Source: Primula veris (lineage: Eukaryota > Streptophyta > Magnoliopsida > Ericales > Primulaceae). Taken from it: a DNA stretch of 64,000 nt. Each line of letters opens with the position of its first letter. The stretch's first letter is position 1. The stretch covers positions 8,234,336-8,298,335 of the forward strand of contig OY821749.1 in the NCBI GenBank assembly GCA_963682055.1. The letters are read 5' to 3'. A program made the position numbers and the translations under genes. Below are positions 12,345 through 22,157 of this stretch, piece after piece. The notes below the pieces were generated by a model. It saw only the letters and a program-made list of their open reading frames with translations. It did no database searches and was not told the DNA's origin.

Positions 12345-12809
12345 TGTAAGAATAATCCCATTACCGAGAGTTACAATACATAAATTCTTGGTCATTAGTG
12401 TGGTCTTTTGACATTCATAGGTTAAAATGTTTATGACTTAGTGGTAATGAATGGTGAGTTACAACCTTTCATTTCTTGACATTATGGATGGTCAAGATTG
12501 ATCCTACCATGATGGATGGTTGAGATCGGAAAGTCTTTTCATGAGGTTGAGTCCTCTTCCCACCTATATAAAGGACTCAAATCCATCACTTTGAGACACA
12601 CCAAAAATTATAAGAAATCCATAGGTAAGGGAGAAAAACTCAACAATCAAGTCCGTGTTCAAGTCCCGAGCTCACAAGCATTCCCATGGCTCAAGGTATG
12701 CGTTTCGACATACCTTTTGTAACGTTAAATGTATGATCATCATGTAGCAATAAGATCCTAACTTATTATGTTTGTAACATAATTATATAAGTTATAATAT
12801 AGACTTACA
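12345..12809 (+). repeat. 3' LTR of Copia A
   Basis: Same length as the 5' LTR with six substitutions counted by eye. It keeps the TATA box (12565), the ATGGCTCAAG leader exon and the donor-like GTATGC. It could therefore drive read-out transcripts into the downstream flank that begin with a short coding exon. Confidence 0.95.
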
Positions 12810-12814
12810 CATTT

Positions 12815-14227
12815 GTCTCTTGATTCTATGATTCTATGTGATCAAGCATCCGCTAAAACTTATGTGATCAGGTGTTCGCTCGATAAATGCCTTCCGAACT
12901 TGTTTTTTTCACAAAAGGAAGTGTCGGATGAGCACAAGAACAATTATCGTAAATAACGGGTTAAAGTACCTAACAAATACAGGGACAGATTTAGGCTATG
13001 ATTAAATTGTGTTTTCGTAGTTTTAAAATACTTAAGGCTTTAATCCTATGTAGGAAGAACCGTTGGTGGCCAAAACTGTCACTTTTGGCAAATCGTTCTC
13101 TCCCTACGAGATGAATATTTTATCCTTACTAAAAAAACTGTAAATATTACAATTTTCTAATTTTTACTTTGTCAATCCTAAGTATGCAACTACATGTGAA
13201 GTTTTGGAGAATTTAACTAACGAGTTGAAAAGGGTGATCAATCATAACATGCAATTACAAATTAATTTAATTCACTTTATAGGTTTAGTTTTATTTTTAT
13301 TTTTATTATTATTAAGAACTAGCTAAATTATAAACCTTAAAATAATTATGTAGGGACTTAGAGAGTTAACGTTGTACTACTTGCCAACGGATGTAAGAAA
13401 CAAGCAAGGAAATAAATATACGAAAAATGTAAGAAACAAGCAACGAAATAAATATACGAAAACGACGAATATCACAAAAAGAATAACTTAACTGGCAATT
13501 GCCGGAAAAATCGGAAGTTCTGTATAAAGTTGTTGGTGAGAAATAATGTGGGTTTTTGACACAAAAAATCATATAAATTAACAAAACTTAAAAATTCTTT
13601 CCATTTTCACATGCATTTATCGGTGATGTAGCTCTCCCCAGCTAATCTCATAGTGAGCTGGCTGTTGGAATGATTGAAAAACAATCAATGTTGACTGCAT
13701 GCAAATAATACATGCTGCCTCAATCACTGCACTAAACAATATTCATAAAAGTTTTTTTAACTGCTTTTAGGTGTCTCTCTCTTAGATTTTAAATTTTTAG
13801 CCACACAATTTGAACTTACTTCGATCACTTAGTTGTCCACTCGAACATTTCCACCACTTTGGTTTAAATTTGCTTGGTGGAAGGTTTTTCATATGACAAC
13901 TCGCCTCTCTTTTAGTATTTTTAATTTGCGTCCGAGGTTATTAAAAATTTTGTTATGTTTATTTCTCACTCAACGTTTTCCTCTCCGAAAACACCGTTTC
14001 CTTCTTTTACTGCCTGAGATTTTTTTTTTCATTTTAAAGATTAATATCATTTATCTTATTTAATGGAAATGTTCGGCTTATTTTAGATTTGGGATTTAGC
14101 CGCTCTTAAGAAAATGATGAGGATTTTTGACTTACTCCTATCATCTTACGATATTTAAAGAAATTTTATATATGGGTGATCATGATTTATAAGATTATGC
14201 TTTGCATATAAGTTTCTACCTTTCACT
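12815..14227. other. Intergenic sequence, with one strong hairpin
   Basis: AT-rich spacer between Copia A and the LINE. Short frames here are background. A good imperfect hairpin lies at 13050-13106 (separate entry). Tandem AAGAAACAAGCAA-type repeats of about 37 bp occur near 13388-13460. Confidence 0.35.
13050..13106. repeat. Short inverted repeat (hairpin)
   Basis: The inner stem GCCAAAA/TTTTGGC is perfect with a 7-nt loop. Outside it GAAC..G pairs with CGTTC, and at the base GTAGG pairs with CCTAC. It could be a MITE remnant, a small-RNA-like foldback or chance. No flanking duplication was found. Confidence 0.5.
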
Positions 14228-17200
14228 TTTTTTATATTAATAGTGGGGAAAACCCACTCTTTTATTTAGATAAAAAAAGTGGGTGAAAAACCCCACAAAA
14301 CAAAAAACAAAGTATCAATCTGAACAAACTTAAAATATACAGGGCTTGATTGAATAAAATTAATACTTTTAGATTTAATCCTAATTTATGGAAATAATTC
14401 TTCAATATTCGGGGGACCAATTGTGTCATTGACCATATATCACCGTTTGGACTGGTCTTCTTCTTCTCATTCTCATCTAACTCCATTAACGAAGAAGAGA
14501 GAGAAAACTCATGCTTCGTCTTCATTTCGCAATCGCAGGTAAGGAATACCTCTCGCCTCTAGCTTCATAATATTCCTAAATCTACTGGGAAACTCCTCTA
14601 TATCTTCTGAAATAAATGAATTATTGATACCCAGATTAGCCAACAGATCAGCGCCAGAATTTGCCTCTCTTTCCACATGATTCAATAGATAAGTACCCTT
14701 TTTCATCTTTTCCTTTATATTATGTACCAATAATTTCATCTTCCATGGACTTTTGCTTTTTTCAGACAAGATGTTAATTAGATTTAGACAGTCACTTTCT
14801 ATAATAATATTTGTCCTATTTACCACAGTTAGACCCTGTAGTATAGCTCTAGCTTCTGCTTCCATCCCTGAATTACTGTTGATTTTGCTATAGAAGCCTT
14901 GAATGAATTTACCTTGATGATCTCTTAATACACCACCTACACCACTGGAATTGCTTGAACTTTTAAAACAACCATCTGTATTCAATTTCATAAAACCAGT
15001 TGGAGGGTTTTCCCACTTTATAACCCTAGCTTTTTTACCAGTCTTCACTGTTTGTAACACATTTAATTCATTCCAAATCCACCTTTTGGGAAATCTTTTA
15101 TCAATATGAGAAGAATTCTGGATTGAAAGAATAATAGCCATGATGATATTTTGTGCATTCATATTTATATTATCAAACTTGCTACCACATCGAGCTTTCC
15201 AAATGTACCAAATAATGAACACAGGGAGCACCTTGATAATCTTTTTTACTGGAAAATGTCCTCTTTTTTCCTCATGTGTCCACCAAGAACTAAATCTCCC
15301 CCTTAGTGACAAAACATTTTGATTTACTCCCAAATACTTAGCAAAATACTGCCAAACTTCTTGAGCAATAACACTAGAACATAACAGATGCTCTAAACTT
15401 TCTTCATATTTCCTACAGCATTCACAGCTGGAGGCTATTTGAATTCCAATTCTTTTGATAGCAAGATCCACTGGCACAGCAGCATTGAAACACTTCCATG
15501 CAAAACAGGAGATCTTCAAAGGTATTATTCTATCCCATAACATATCATAGAGCCAGTTTTTTGCACTTTTCTTTCTCATAATATTCCAGGCAGATTTAAA
15601 TGTAAACTCCCCATTAGTGTCTTCCATCCAAATAGCTTGATCCAATTCTTTCCTCTGATATAATAAATTTTGACTAAACAGACCTTGCTTAGAAATAGGA
15701 ATAATTTCATCAATAGCTTCATAGTTCCACCCATCATTAAGCAAGAACTGAGACATAAGCAGCTTATTATCAATATATTGATCCTTTAAAGGACCATTAC
15801 CAACCCAATTATCTAGGTTGACTGATATATTCCCTTTTCCAATCAACCAGAGAATGGCTTTTTCTGCCACTTCCCTTACTTTCAGCATTCTAGACCATGT
15901 ATTAGAACCTTTAATAACACTAATTTCATTAGGATGCTTCTTTTTGCAATATTTTGCCCTCATATACTGAGACCATAAAGTATTTTTAGTTCTAAACTTC
16001 CACCAAAGTTTGAGAGCAAAAGCTTCAGAAATATCTGCAAAACTTCTCAGCCCTAATCCACCTTCAGAAGTAGGTCTACAGATTTTATTCCATTTGACCC
16101 AATGATATTTATTCTTCCCATTAGAATTTCCCCAAAGAAAGTTTGCTATTATTTGATCTATCTTTTTTATCACCTTTCTTGGAGGGTTCATAGCTGCCAT
16201 GGTATAAATTGGAATAGTTTGAAGTACATGTTTAGCAAGTAACAATTTGCCACCCATAGTTAAGTACTGAGTTTTCCACCCTGGGAGTTTGCTTCTTACT
16301 TTTAGAATAAGTTCATGATAAAGTATGCATTTTTTGTGACCAGAATAAAGTTTACACCCCAAATAGGTGAAAGGAGGCTTTTTAACAGCAATATTCATAA
16401 TCTTGCTAACTGCTTCTTTCTGCCTTTCTGTAACCCCCTTAGAGATATACATAAAGCTCTTCTCTTTATTAACTTCTTGCCCTGAATCTGAATTATACTG
16501 CTGTAGAACCCTTTGAATATGTTTAATAGAATTAGTGTCTGCTCCACTAAAAATTATAATATCATCAGCAAAGGCCAAGTGTGTTATAATAGGAGTTCCT
16601 ATTGCTGATTTGAAATATTTCCAGCTCCTCTTGCTAGTCAGATGATTTAGATTTCTGGTCAAAACTTCTGAGCATATAATAAATAGACTTGAGAAAATAG
16701 GGTCTCCTTGTCTTAAGCCATTGGTGGGCTTGAAGTAACCTGTAGGAGCACCATTTACCAGAATAGAAATACCATTGTCAGAAATTATTCTCCATATTCT
16801 ATCAATCCATACTTCTGAAAAACCCATTTTTCTAAGAACACTAACAATAAAATGCCAGGAAATCTTGTCATAAGCTTTTTTCATATCCAGCTTAAAAGCT
16901 ATATTATTACCACTGTTCTTTTTATTGAGAGTAGAGATAAATTCTTGAGAGAGTAGAATGTTATCTATAATATCTCTATTTTTAACAAAGCCACTTTGAT
17001 TCTCTGATATAATATTAGGCAGCACATTAGACAATCTAGTTGCCATAATTTTAGAAATAACTTTATTGCAAAAAGTACATAAACTGATAGGTCTAAATTC
17101 TGAGTACGTATCTGCATTAGTCTTCTTTGGAATTAGGACAATAAGGGTAGAAGACATAGCATTTGGTATTTCTTGGCCAGCAAAGAATTGTTGTATTGCT

Positions 17201-18145
17201 TTTAATAAGTCTCCTCCAATAATATCCCAACTATGTGTAAAAAAGAAGCCATTAAATCCATCTAAACCAGGAGCACTGCTTTTCTTCAAGTACCACACAG
17301 CTGTTTTGACTTCCTCTAGAGTAATATCCTTTATTAAGTCCTCATTTTCTTCATTTGTAACACACTTTATTATAATATCCAAAGAATTGTACTTGTAGCC
17401 AGTAGTATTAGTGGCTGTTAGAAGCTTTTGAAAATAATTTATGGCTTCATTTTGTATGTCTTCTTTTGTTGTCAATACTTGTCCATTATCATCAATTATG
17501 CTGGAAATAGTACTCTTTCTCCTTATTTTTTTTACCACACTATGATAGAACTTGGTATTAGCATCACCTTCTAGAACCCACCTTAAATTTGCTTTTTGTT
17601 TCCAGAAATCTTCTTCTATTTTAAGCTTATAATTTAGCTCAGCTTTTAATCTGCTTAGTTCACTTCTTTTTTCAGGGGATGGATCAATCTCAAATAGCTG
17701 TTCTGCACCCTTGACCAAGTCTTCTGCATCAATTACTTGCTGAAAAATGTTGCCAAAGGTAACTTTACTCCATTTTGATAAGATTTTCCTTATGCTTTTT
17801 AAGTTATGCACCAAAGAATACAAAGCATTGCCTTCTTCATGAAACACCCAGTTTTCTGTTATTAACTTCTTAAACTCAATATGTTTAACCCAGAAATTTT
17901 GAAAAGTAAATCTTCTGATGTTATAGTCTCCTTCAGTAGTAAAAGAGATTAATAATGGACTATGATCTGAGTTAACTTTAGAAAGATGCTCCAAAGCAAT
18001 ATTGTGAAACATATTTGTACATTTATCATTTACACAGACCTTGTCAATTCTCTCCATTATTAAATTATCACCTTCCCTTTTGTTCCACCAAGTGAACCTT
18101 GAGCCCAAAAAATTCAATTTATAAACCCCACTTATTCCAACTTAA
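14228..18145 (-). mobile_element. L1-type LINE, 5'-truncated
   Basis: Minus-strand non-LTR retrotransposon. The 5' end is cut inside the endonuclease domain, as expected for incomplete target-primed reverse transcription. The 3' end is near 14228, where the minus strand ends in a short A run after a repeated GTGGGG-type tail. The second ORF is open for 1202 codons. I could not find a convincing target duplication, so both borders are approximate. Confidence 0.85.
14509..18117 (-). CDS. LINE ORF2 protein: endonuclease remnant, reverse transcriptase, zf-RVT, RNase H
   Basis: The long frame has no internal stop. It begins inside the apurinic-type endonuclease (LGSRFTWWNKR, then SDHSPLL); the first ATG is not at its start, so the frame is a truncated remainder. 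RT follows (about residues 290-570) with FRPISLC, FKLDMKKAYDK, GLRQGDP and the catalytic FADD at about residue 515. The zf-RVT zinc-binding region (about 830-950) has CECCRKYEES..HLLC. The last part (about 1040-1170) is an RNase H with NTDGCF, EAEARAI, ESDCLN and ANSGADLLA, the plant L1 arrangement. Because most of the endonuclease is missing, independent retrotransposition is not expected although RT and RNase H look intact. Confidence 0.9.
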   Translation of the reverse strand: MNFLGSRFTWWNKREGDNLIMERIDKVCVNDKCTNMFHNIALEHLSKVNSDHSPLLISFTTEGDYNIRRFTFQNFWVKHIEFKKLITENWVFHEEGNALYSLVHNLKSIRKILSKWSKVTFGNIFQQVIDAEDLVKGAEQLFEIDPSPEKRSELSRLKAELNYKLKIEEDFWKQKANLRWVLEGDANTKFYHSVVKKIRRKSTISSIIDDNGQVLTTKEDIQNEAINYFQKLLTATNTTGYKYNSLDIIIKCVTNEENEDLIKDITLEEVKTAVWYLKKSSAPGLDGFNGFFFTHSWDIIGGDLLKAIQQFFAGQEIPNAMSSTLIVLIPKKTNADTYSEFRPISLCTFCNKVISKIMATRLSNVLPNIISENQSGFVKNRDIIDNILLSQEFISTLNKKNSGNNIAFKLDMKKAYDKISWHFIVSVLRKMGFSEVWIDRIWRIISDNGISILVNGAPTGYFKPTNGLRQGDPIFSSLFIICSEVLTRNLNHLTSKRSWKYFKSAIGTPIITHLAFADDIIIFSGADTNSIKHIQRVLQQYNSDSGQEVNKEKSFMYISKGVTERQKEAVSKIMNIAVKKPPFTYLGCKLYSGHKKCILYHELILKVRSKLPGWKTQYLTMGGKLLLAKHVLQTIPIYTMAAMNPPRKVIKKIDQIIANFLWGNSNGKNKYHWVKWNKICRPTSEGGLGLRSFADISEAFALKLWWKFRTKNTLWSQYMRAKYCKKKHPNEISVIKGSNTWSRMLKVREVAEKAILWLIGKGNISVNLDNWVGNGPLKDQYIDNKLLMSQFLLNDGWNYEAIDEIIPISKQGLFSQNLLYQRKELDQAIWMEDTNGEFTFKSAWNIMRKKSAKNWLYDMLWDRIIPLKISCFAWKCFNAAVPVDLAIKRIGIQIASSCECCRKYEESLEHLLCSSVIAQEVWQYFAKYLGVNQNVLSLRGRFSSWWTHEEKRGHFPVKKIIKVLPVFIIWYIWKARCGSKFDNINMNAQNIIMAIILSIQNSSHIDKRFPKRWIWNELNVLQTVKTGKKARVIKWENPPTGFMKLNTDGCFKSSSNSSGVGGVLRDHQGKFIQGFYSKINSNSGMEAEARAILQGLTVVNRTNIIIESDCLNLINILSEKSKSPWKMKLLVHNIKEKMKKGTYLLNHVEREANSGADLLANLGINNSFISEDIEEFPSRFRNIMKLEARGIPYLRLRNEDEA

Positions 18146-20009
18146 TACTCGATAAATCAAATATGTATGGATATGTGTGCTAATTCCATAGTCAAAATCA
18201 ATTAGGAATGGGTCATGACATCTTACTACATTGGGCTTTATAAGTTTAAGTTACATGTCATCTAAACATTCGGTAACTCTCTTTAAGTACATCATCAACA
18301 CTCTATTTATGTTCCAAAATCTTGTCACCTTTAAGTTTTGTGACCATCACCTCATCCATTTTATTATTACCAATGTCATATACATCTGTTTCATTTAAGT
18401 TCAACATATTACCACTAGTTCATTAGATTTATTGTTAAGGCATGTAAACATAAAAGAGTCATCACATTCTCTTTAATTTTTATACCAATGTCACAACATA
18501 TTTTATCATTTAGTTTATTTTCCATCTCTTTTATGAGGTGGAATGTAAAGATTGATTGATTTGTTTGGCATGATTAATCGCATTTTACGTTTTAAATAAG
18601 ACTAATGAATGAGTTTTGGCTTATTTAGCATTACCGTATGATTTATCTCTTCGACCTTAAATTCACTACTTGTCACCGACTTCAATAGCTTCTTTAGTGT
18701 AGATTCCCCATTCTTTTTCAATCGTGAAGGTTTCCTCATTTGAGGGCGAAAATTTGGTAACACGTAGAGTAAAGTTTTAAGGTCACTTGGTGTCTATCAT
18801 GTCCCAAGTGGTTTATGTGCTCCCTTATAGAATATTCTTATATTACTTCTGTGACAGTCGGTTGTGACATGAAGTACTTATATTTTTTATTAGTGTTAAA
18901 GCTTATCCTAATTATCTGAAAGAATTTAAACACCTTCTTGCTTTCAACAACAAGATCAGAGCTGGCTTTCGTATTAAGAGATTCTATTGATGGTTGAGTA
19001 TTTTGATTGTTAAATTCGGGCAGTCGACACCATTCATGATTTAAGAATTGCAGCTCTTGTAGGTCTTGACGGTTTGACCCATTTGTAATATAGGCGGCAG
19101 TCTTATATATCGCCGCCGAATAGTTTTTATTTAGGTTAGAGATAAACATCATATTTTTAAAAATTAATTTTTAATAGCTAATTCAAATAAAATCAAATTA
19201 GTTAATAAAAAATAATTGATAATTTTTTTTTAAGATCCAATTTTTTAAATGAGGAAAATAATTTTAGATTTTTTTTAACCCGGAAAATTTATTTAGATTC
19301 TTAATTTTATTCGTTAATTGATTGATTACTATGTAATAATGAATATAAAATAAGTCGTATCCACTTTTATTGAGTCGTATGCACTTTTTATGCAATTTCT
19401 ATTGACCCGTATGATTTTTTATTTTTTCTTGATTTTAATTATTTGTTTTGGGTTTTTGTCGATTTTTTTGTTTGTTTTTGTGGATAAACTATTTTTTTTT
19501 GTGTGAAAAAACTATTTTTTTTTGTGAAAAACTGCTTTTTTTTTTGTGTGAAAGACTATTTTTTTTTTTTGAAAAAAAGTGAGTTTTTAAGAAAATTTAT
19601 GCTTTGTTTTGTAATTTTGAAAATATTGTTATTTTTTTCATATGTATTTTTTTAGATTAAATAAAAAGAAATAATAATTTATAGGTTGGGATAATGACAA
19701 TTTTGTAAATTAGTTGAATTTAAAAAAGTATGACTTATTGAGTATTTAGAGATTGAGATGTAACTTTTTGTGGATAAAATATAAAAAATATGACTAATAG
19801 TAAATTACTCCTTAAATAAAATCCCCGCCAACTAGTGGTTAGTCTTTTTTCATTTTTAAAAGTGAAGTGGTTAGTCTAGTTGTCACGTTACAAACAAAAT
19901 TCTCTTATAAATATATCAAATCTTGCTTCCATAAAACTCAAGCTTTCAGCGGTAGCATACCCAGCTTAAATCTAATCATGCAGTGCACAAAATTATTTCT
20001 CTCTTGCAC
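18146..20009. other. AT-rich intergenic sequence
   Basis: No gene is recognised. Around 19480-19575 there is a degenerate tandem repeat of the form GTG(TG)AAAAACTATTTTTTTT. A 104-codon minus-strand frame at 18838-19152 has no motif I recognise, and I do not call it a gene. Confidence 0.35.
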
Positions 20010-20330
20010 ATGGAGGCGGCTCAGTGGGTCGATTGGGTCGAGAATGCGTTTTCAATTATTGAATCAAAGAGAAATATAGGATATATAAGGACTATTCACC
20101 CCCAACAGTTGAAAAATTACAACATGAGACGATCCAATTCAATGATAACAATAAGAATAGTTTGCACTCGGGTGAATTTGAGGTTTATGAAGGCTTGCAT
20201 GACTGGGATAGGGCATCTGTGGAAGTAGAGATGTCTAACAAACACAATACAAAAATGGATACGGGGCCTATCGGACTCTGGTACATTAATTTTATACTTG
20301 TTAATGGGTTAATATTTCTCATTCGTTGTC
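20010..20330 (+). pseudogene. Unrecognised plant gene fragment, frameshifted
   Basis: An ATG at 20010 opens MEAAQWVDWVENAFSIIES, which has ordinary protein composition unlike its AT-rich surroundings. After about 30 codons the coding-like composition passes to another frame near 20098 (VEKLQHETIQFND, then EFEVYEGLHDWDRASVEVEM). This suggests one short indel in what was once a single exon, or a small missed intron. The family is unknown to me. The foldback element at 20342 begins where the reading peters out. Confidence 0.4.
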
Positions 20331-20341
20331 GTAAGTTATTT

Positions 20342-21457
20342 ATGGGGTTAATATCCAATTAGTACCATGTACTACGAATTTTTAACGATCGTTACTTTAT
20401 ACTTTCAAAATTACCAAATACTGCTATGTACTATTGAATTCGGTCCATTTACTATAATTCCGTCCTAATTTGATGTCATCACCATTTTAGTGACATTTAA
20501 CTATTTTGCCCTCTCTATATTAAGTAATTTGCATAATTGCCATTTGCCCAAATATTTAATTAAATAAGTAAAAATAAATGTAATAAGTATAAAAAATATA
20601 TAAACACTAAATTAAATAAAAAAATTTATATTCAAATACAAATTATATGTAAAAAATTATATATTTTCAAATAAAAAAAATTATATTCAAATAAAGACAT
20701 AAAAAAATTCGGTAATTGCATTACAAAAATACACAATATTTTTTTAAAATACGTAAAACAAATTATATGGGTTTGAATTATAATACTACAAATATAATGT
20801 GCAATTATAAAGTAAAACGAATAATTTTTTCTATTAATGAAATTATACAAAAAATTACTCTTGATGTATATTAAATATATAAAAAATAAAAACATATAAA
20901 AATATACTAGTATTTGTATATATATATATATATATAAATATATACGTCCATATATATATATATATATATTTAGACCTAAAAAACACATGCATATATAAAT
21001 AATAAACATACATTTGTACTAAAAAATACATGTATATCTATATATATAAAAATATAAATATAAATATTTAAACATTAAAGAACAACCACCACCACCACCC
21101 CAACCGCCACCCACCCCACCACCATCTCAGACCCCCCCCCGCTACACTATCAAATATATTTATATGTATAGATCTGTATATATATATATATATATTTATG
21201 TATGTTTGTATGTATGTGTATATATTATCTAAGAAATAAAAAATGAGAATTTAATTTTTTATTATGAAAAGACCAAAACACCCTTATATTTAATGGAAAA
21301 AGATGATGTGGCACTGACACGTCAAATATTCGGACGGAAAAAATTAAATTGGGTCAAATTTCAATAGTACAGGGCAGTATTTGATAATTTTGAAAGTACA
21401 GGGCATCAATCGTTAAAAATTGTTAGTACATTGTACTAATTGGGTATTAACCCTCAT
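20342..21457. mobile_element. Foldback element with long inverted repeats
   Basis: The left end (GGGGTTAATATCCAATTAGT, 20344) and the complement of the right end (AGGGTTAATACCCAATTAGT) match. Similarity continues for over 100 bp through ACTTTCAAAATTA, CAAATACTGC and the GTCCGA/GTCCTA region. The interior is AT-rich with TA runs, a CCACC tract near 21087-21122 and no coding capacity. It is a non-autonomous foldback or Mutator-like element; no clear target duplication was seen. Confidence 0.65.
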
Positions 21458-21565
21458 TTACTTAACTAAAATAATAGTAAAATGATATAACACTCACAAT
21501 TATAAATAGAGAAAAAAATGTATTTTGCTTTATAATTGTAATACATTAATTATTTACATAGAAGA

Positions 21566-21845
21566 ATAGGGTTGGGTTCGGTCCAATTCGGTTCGGTTTT
21601 TAGCAAAACCGAAACCGATCATATTTTTCGGACCGGTTTTTTTCGGTTTTTCGGTTATTTTTTGGGTTTTTTTCGGTCTTTTTCGTTTTTTTGGATTTCG
21701 GTCTTTTTCGGTTCGGTTTTATTGAAAAATGAAACCGACCCGAATTTTTTTCGGTTTCGGTCTTTTTCGGTTCGTTTTATTGAAAAACGAAACCGACCCG
21801 AAATTTTTTCAGTTTCGCTATTTTTCGATCCGGTTTGATTTTTTT
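21566..21845. repeat. Degenerate (TTCGGTT)n tract
   Basis: Many imperfect copies of TTCGGTT / GTTCGGTTTT, interspersed with AAACCGAACC-type complements. The apparent frame through it (FGSVF repeats) is a by-product of the repeat. Confidence 0.75.
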
Positions 21846-21877
21846 GTTTTTTTCCTCGCTGTATAAGAATCTAAGGC

Positions 21878-22157
21878 CTCGTTTGGTTGCGGGATTACTA
21901 ATCCCGGTATTAACAATCCGGTAGTATTATGAATGAGATTTGAAAAGAAGGCCGGATAAGTAATACATTCGGGATTGGACTATTCCTAATACCACCCCCT
22001 ATGGTATTATGGTATTGAAAATGCACATTTTTGCCATCATTTCTAGTCCGGACCGGATAACTAGTCCGGAGTCTAATGTTTTGCCAAACATAGCATTTGT
22101 GGGGTTCACGAGATTAGTAATCCAATCTCAAAAGATAATACAAATAAACGAGGGCAA
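21878..22157. mobile_element. Short MITE with GCCTCGTTT ends
   Basis: The left end GGCCTCGTTTGGTTG and the complement of the right end GCCCTCGTTTATTTG form imperfect terminal inverted repeats. Further inside, GGATTACTAATCC faces GATTAGTAATCC. The size is about 280 bp with no coding. The ends resemble PIF/Harbinger- or hAT-type plant MITEs, but I cannot settle the superfamily without a clean target duplication. Confidence 0.55.

Larger units (their letters stand above)
6551..12809 (+). mobile_element. Copia LTR retrotransposon, full length, mutated (Copia A)
   Basis: Two 465-bp direct repeats (6551-7015 and 12345-12809), each starting TGTAAG and ending CTTACA, are flanked by the 5-bp duplication CATTT (6546-6550 and 12810-12814). 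A primer-binding site resembling the initiator-Met type (TGGTATCATGAGC, one extra base) starts at 7018. A polypurine tract (AAGTGGGAGAA) ends at 12344. Domain order is gag, protease, integrase, RT, RNase H, which is the Copia order. By eye I count six substitutions between the LTRs, so insertion is fairly recent. The polyprotein nevertheless has three in-frame stops and two frameshifts, so this copy cannot make its own enzymes. Confidence 0.95.

Noticed and set aside
14228..18250. LINE target-site duplication using ATAAGTTT near 14205 and 18238
   Set aside because: The left word is not next to the A run and the right one is about 90 bp beyond the apparent 5' end, so the match is probably chance.
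18838..19152. 104-codon minus-strand frame
   Set aside because: No recognised motif, weak coding composition, and no supporting start or splice context.
21572..21838. 88-codon frame of FGSVF repeats
   Set aside because: Translation of the degenerate TTCGGTT tract, not a gene.
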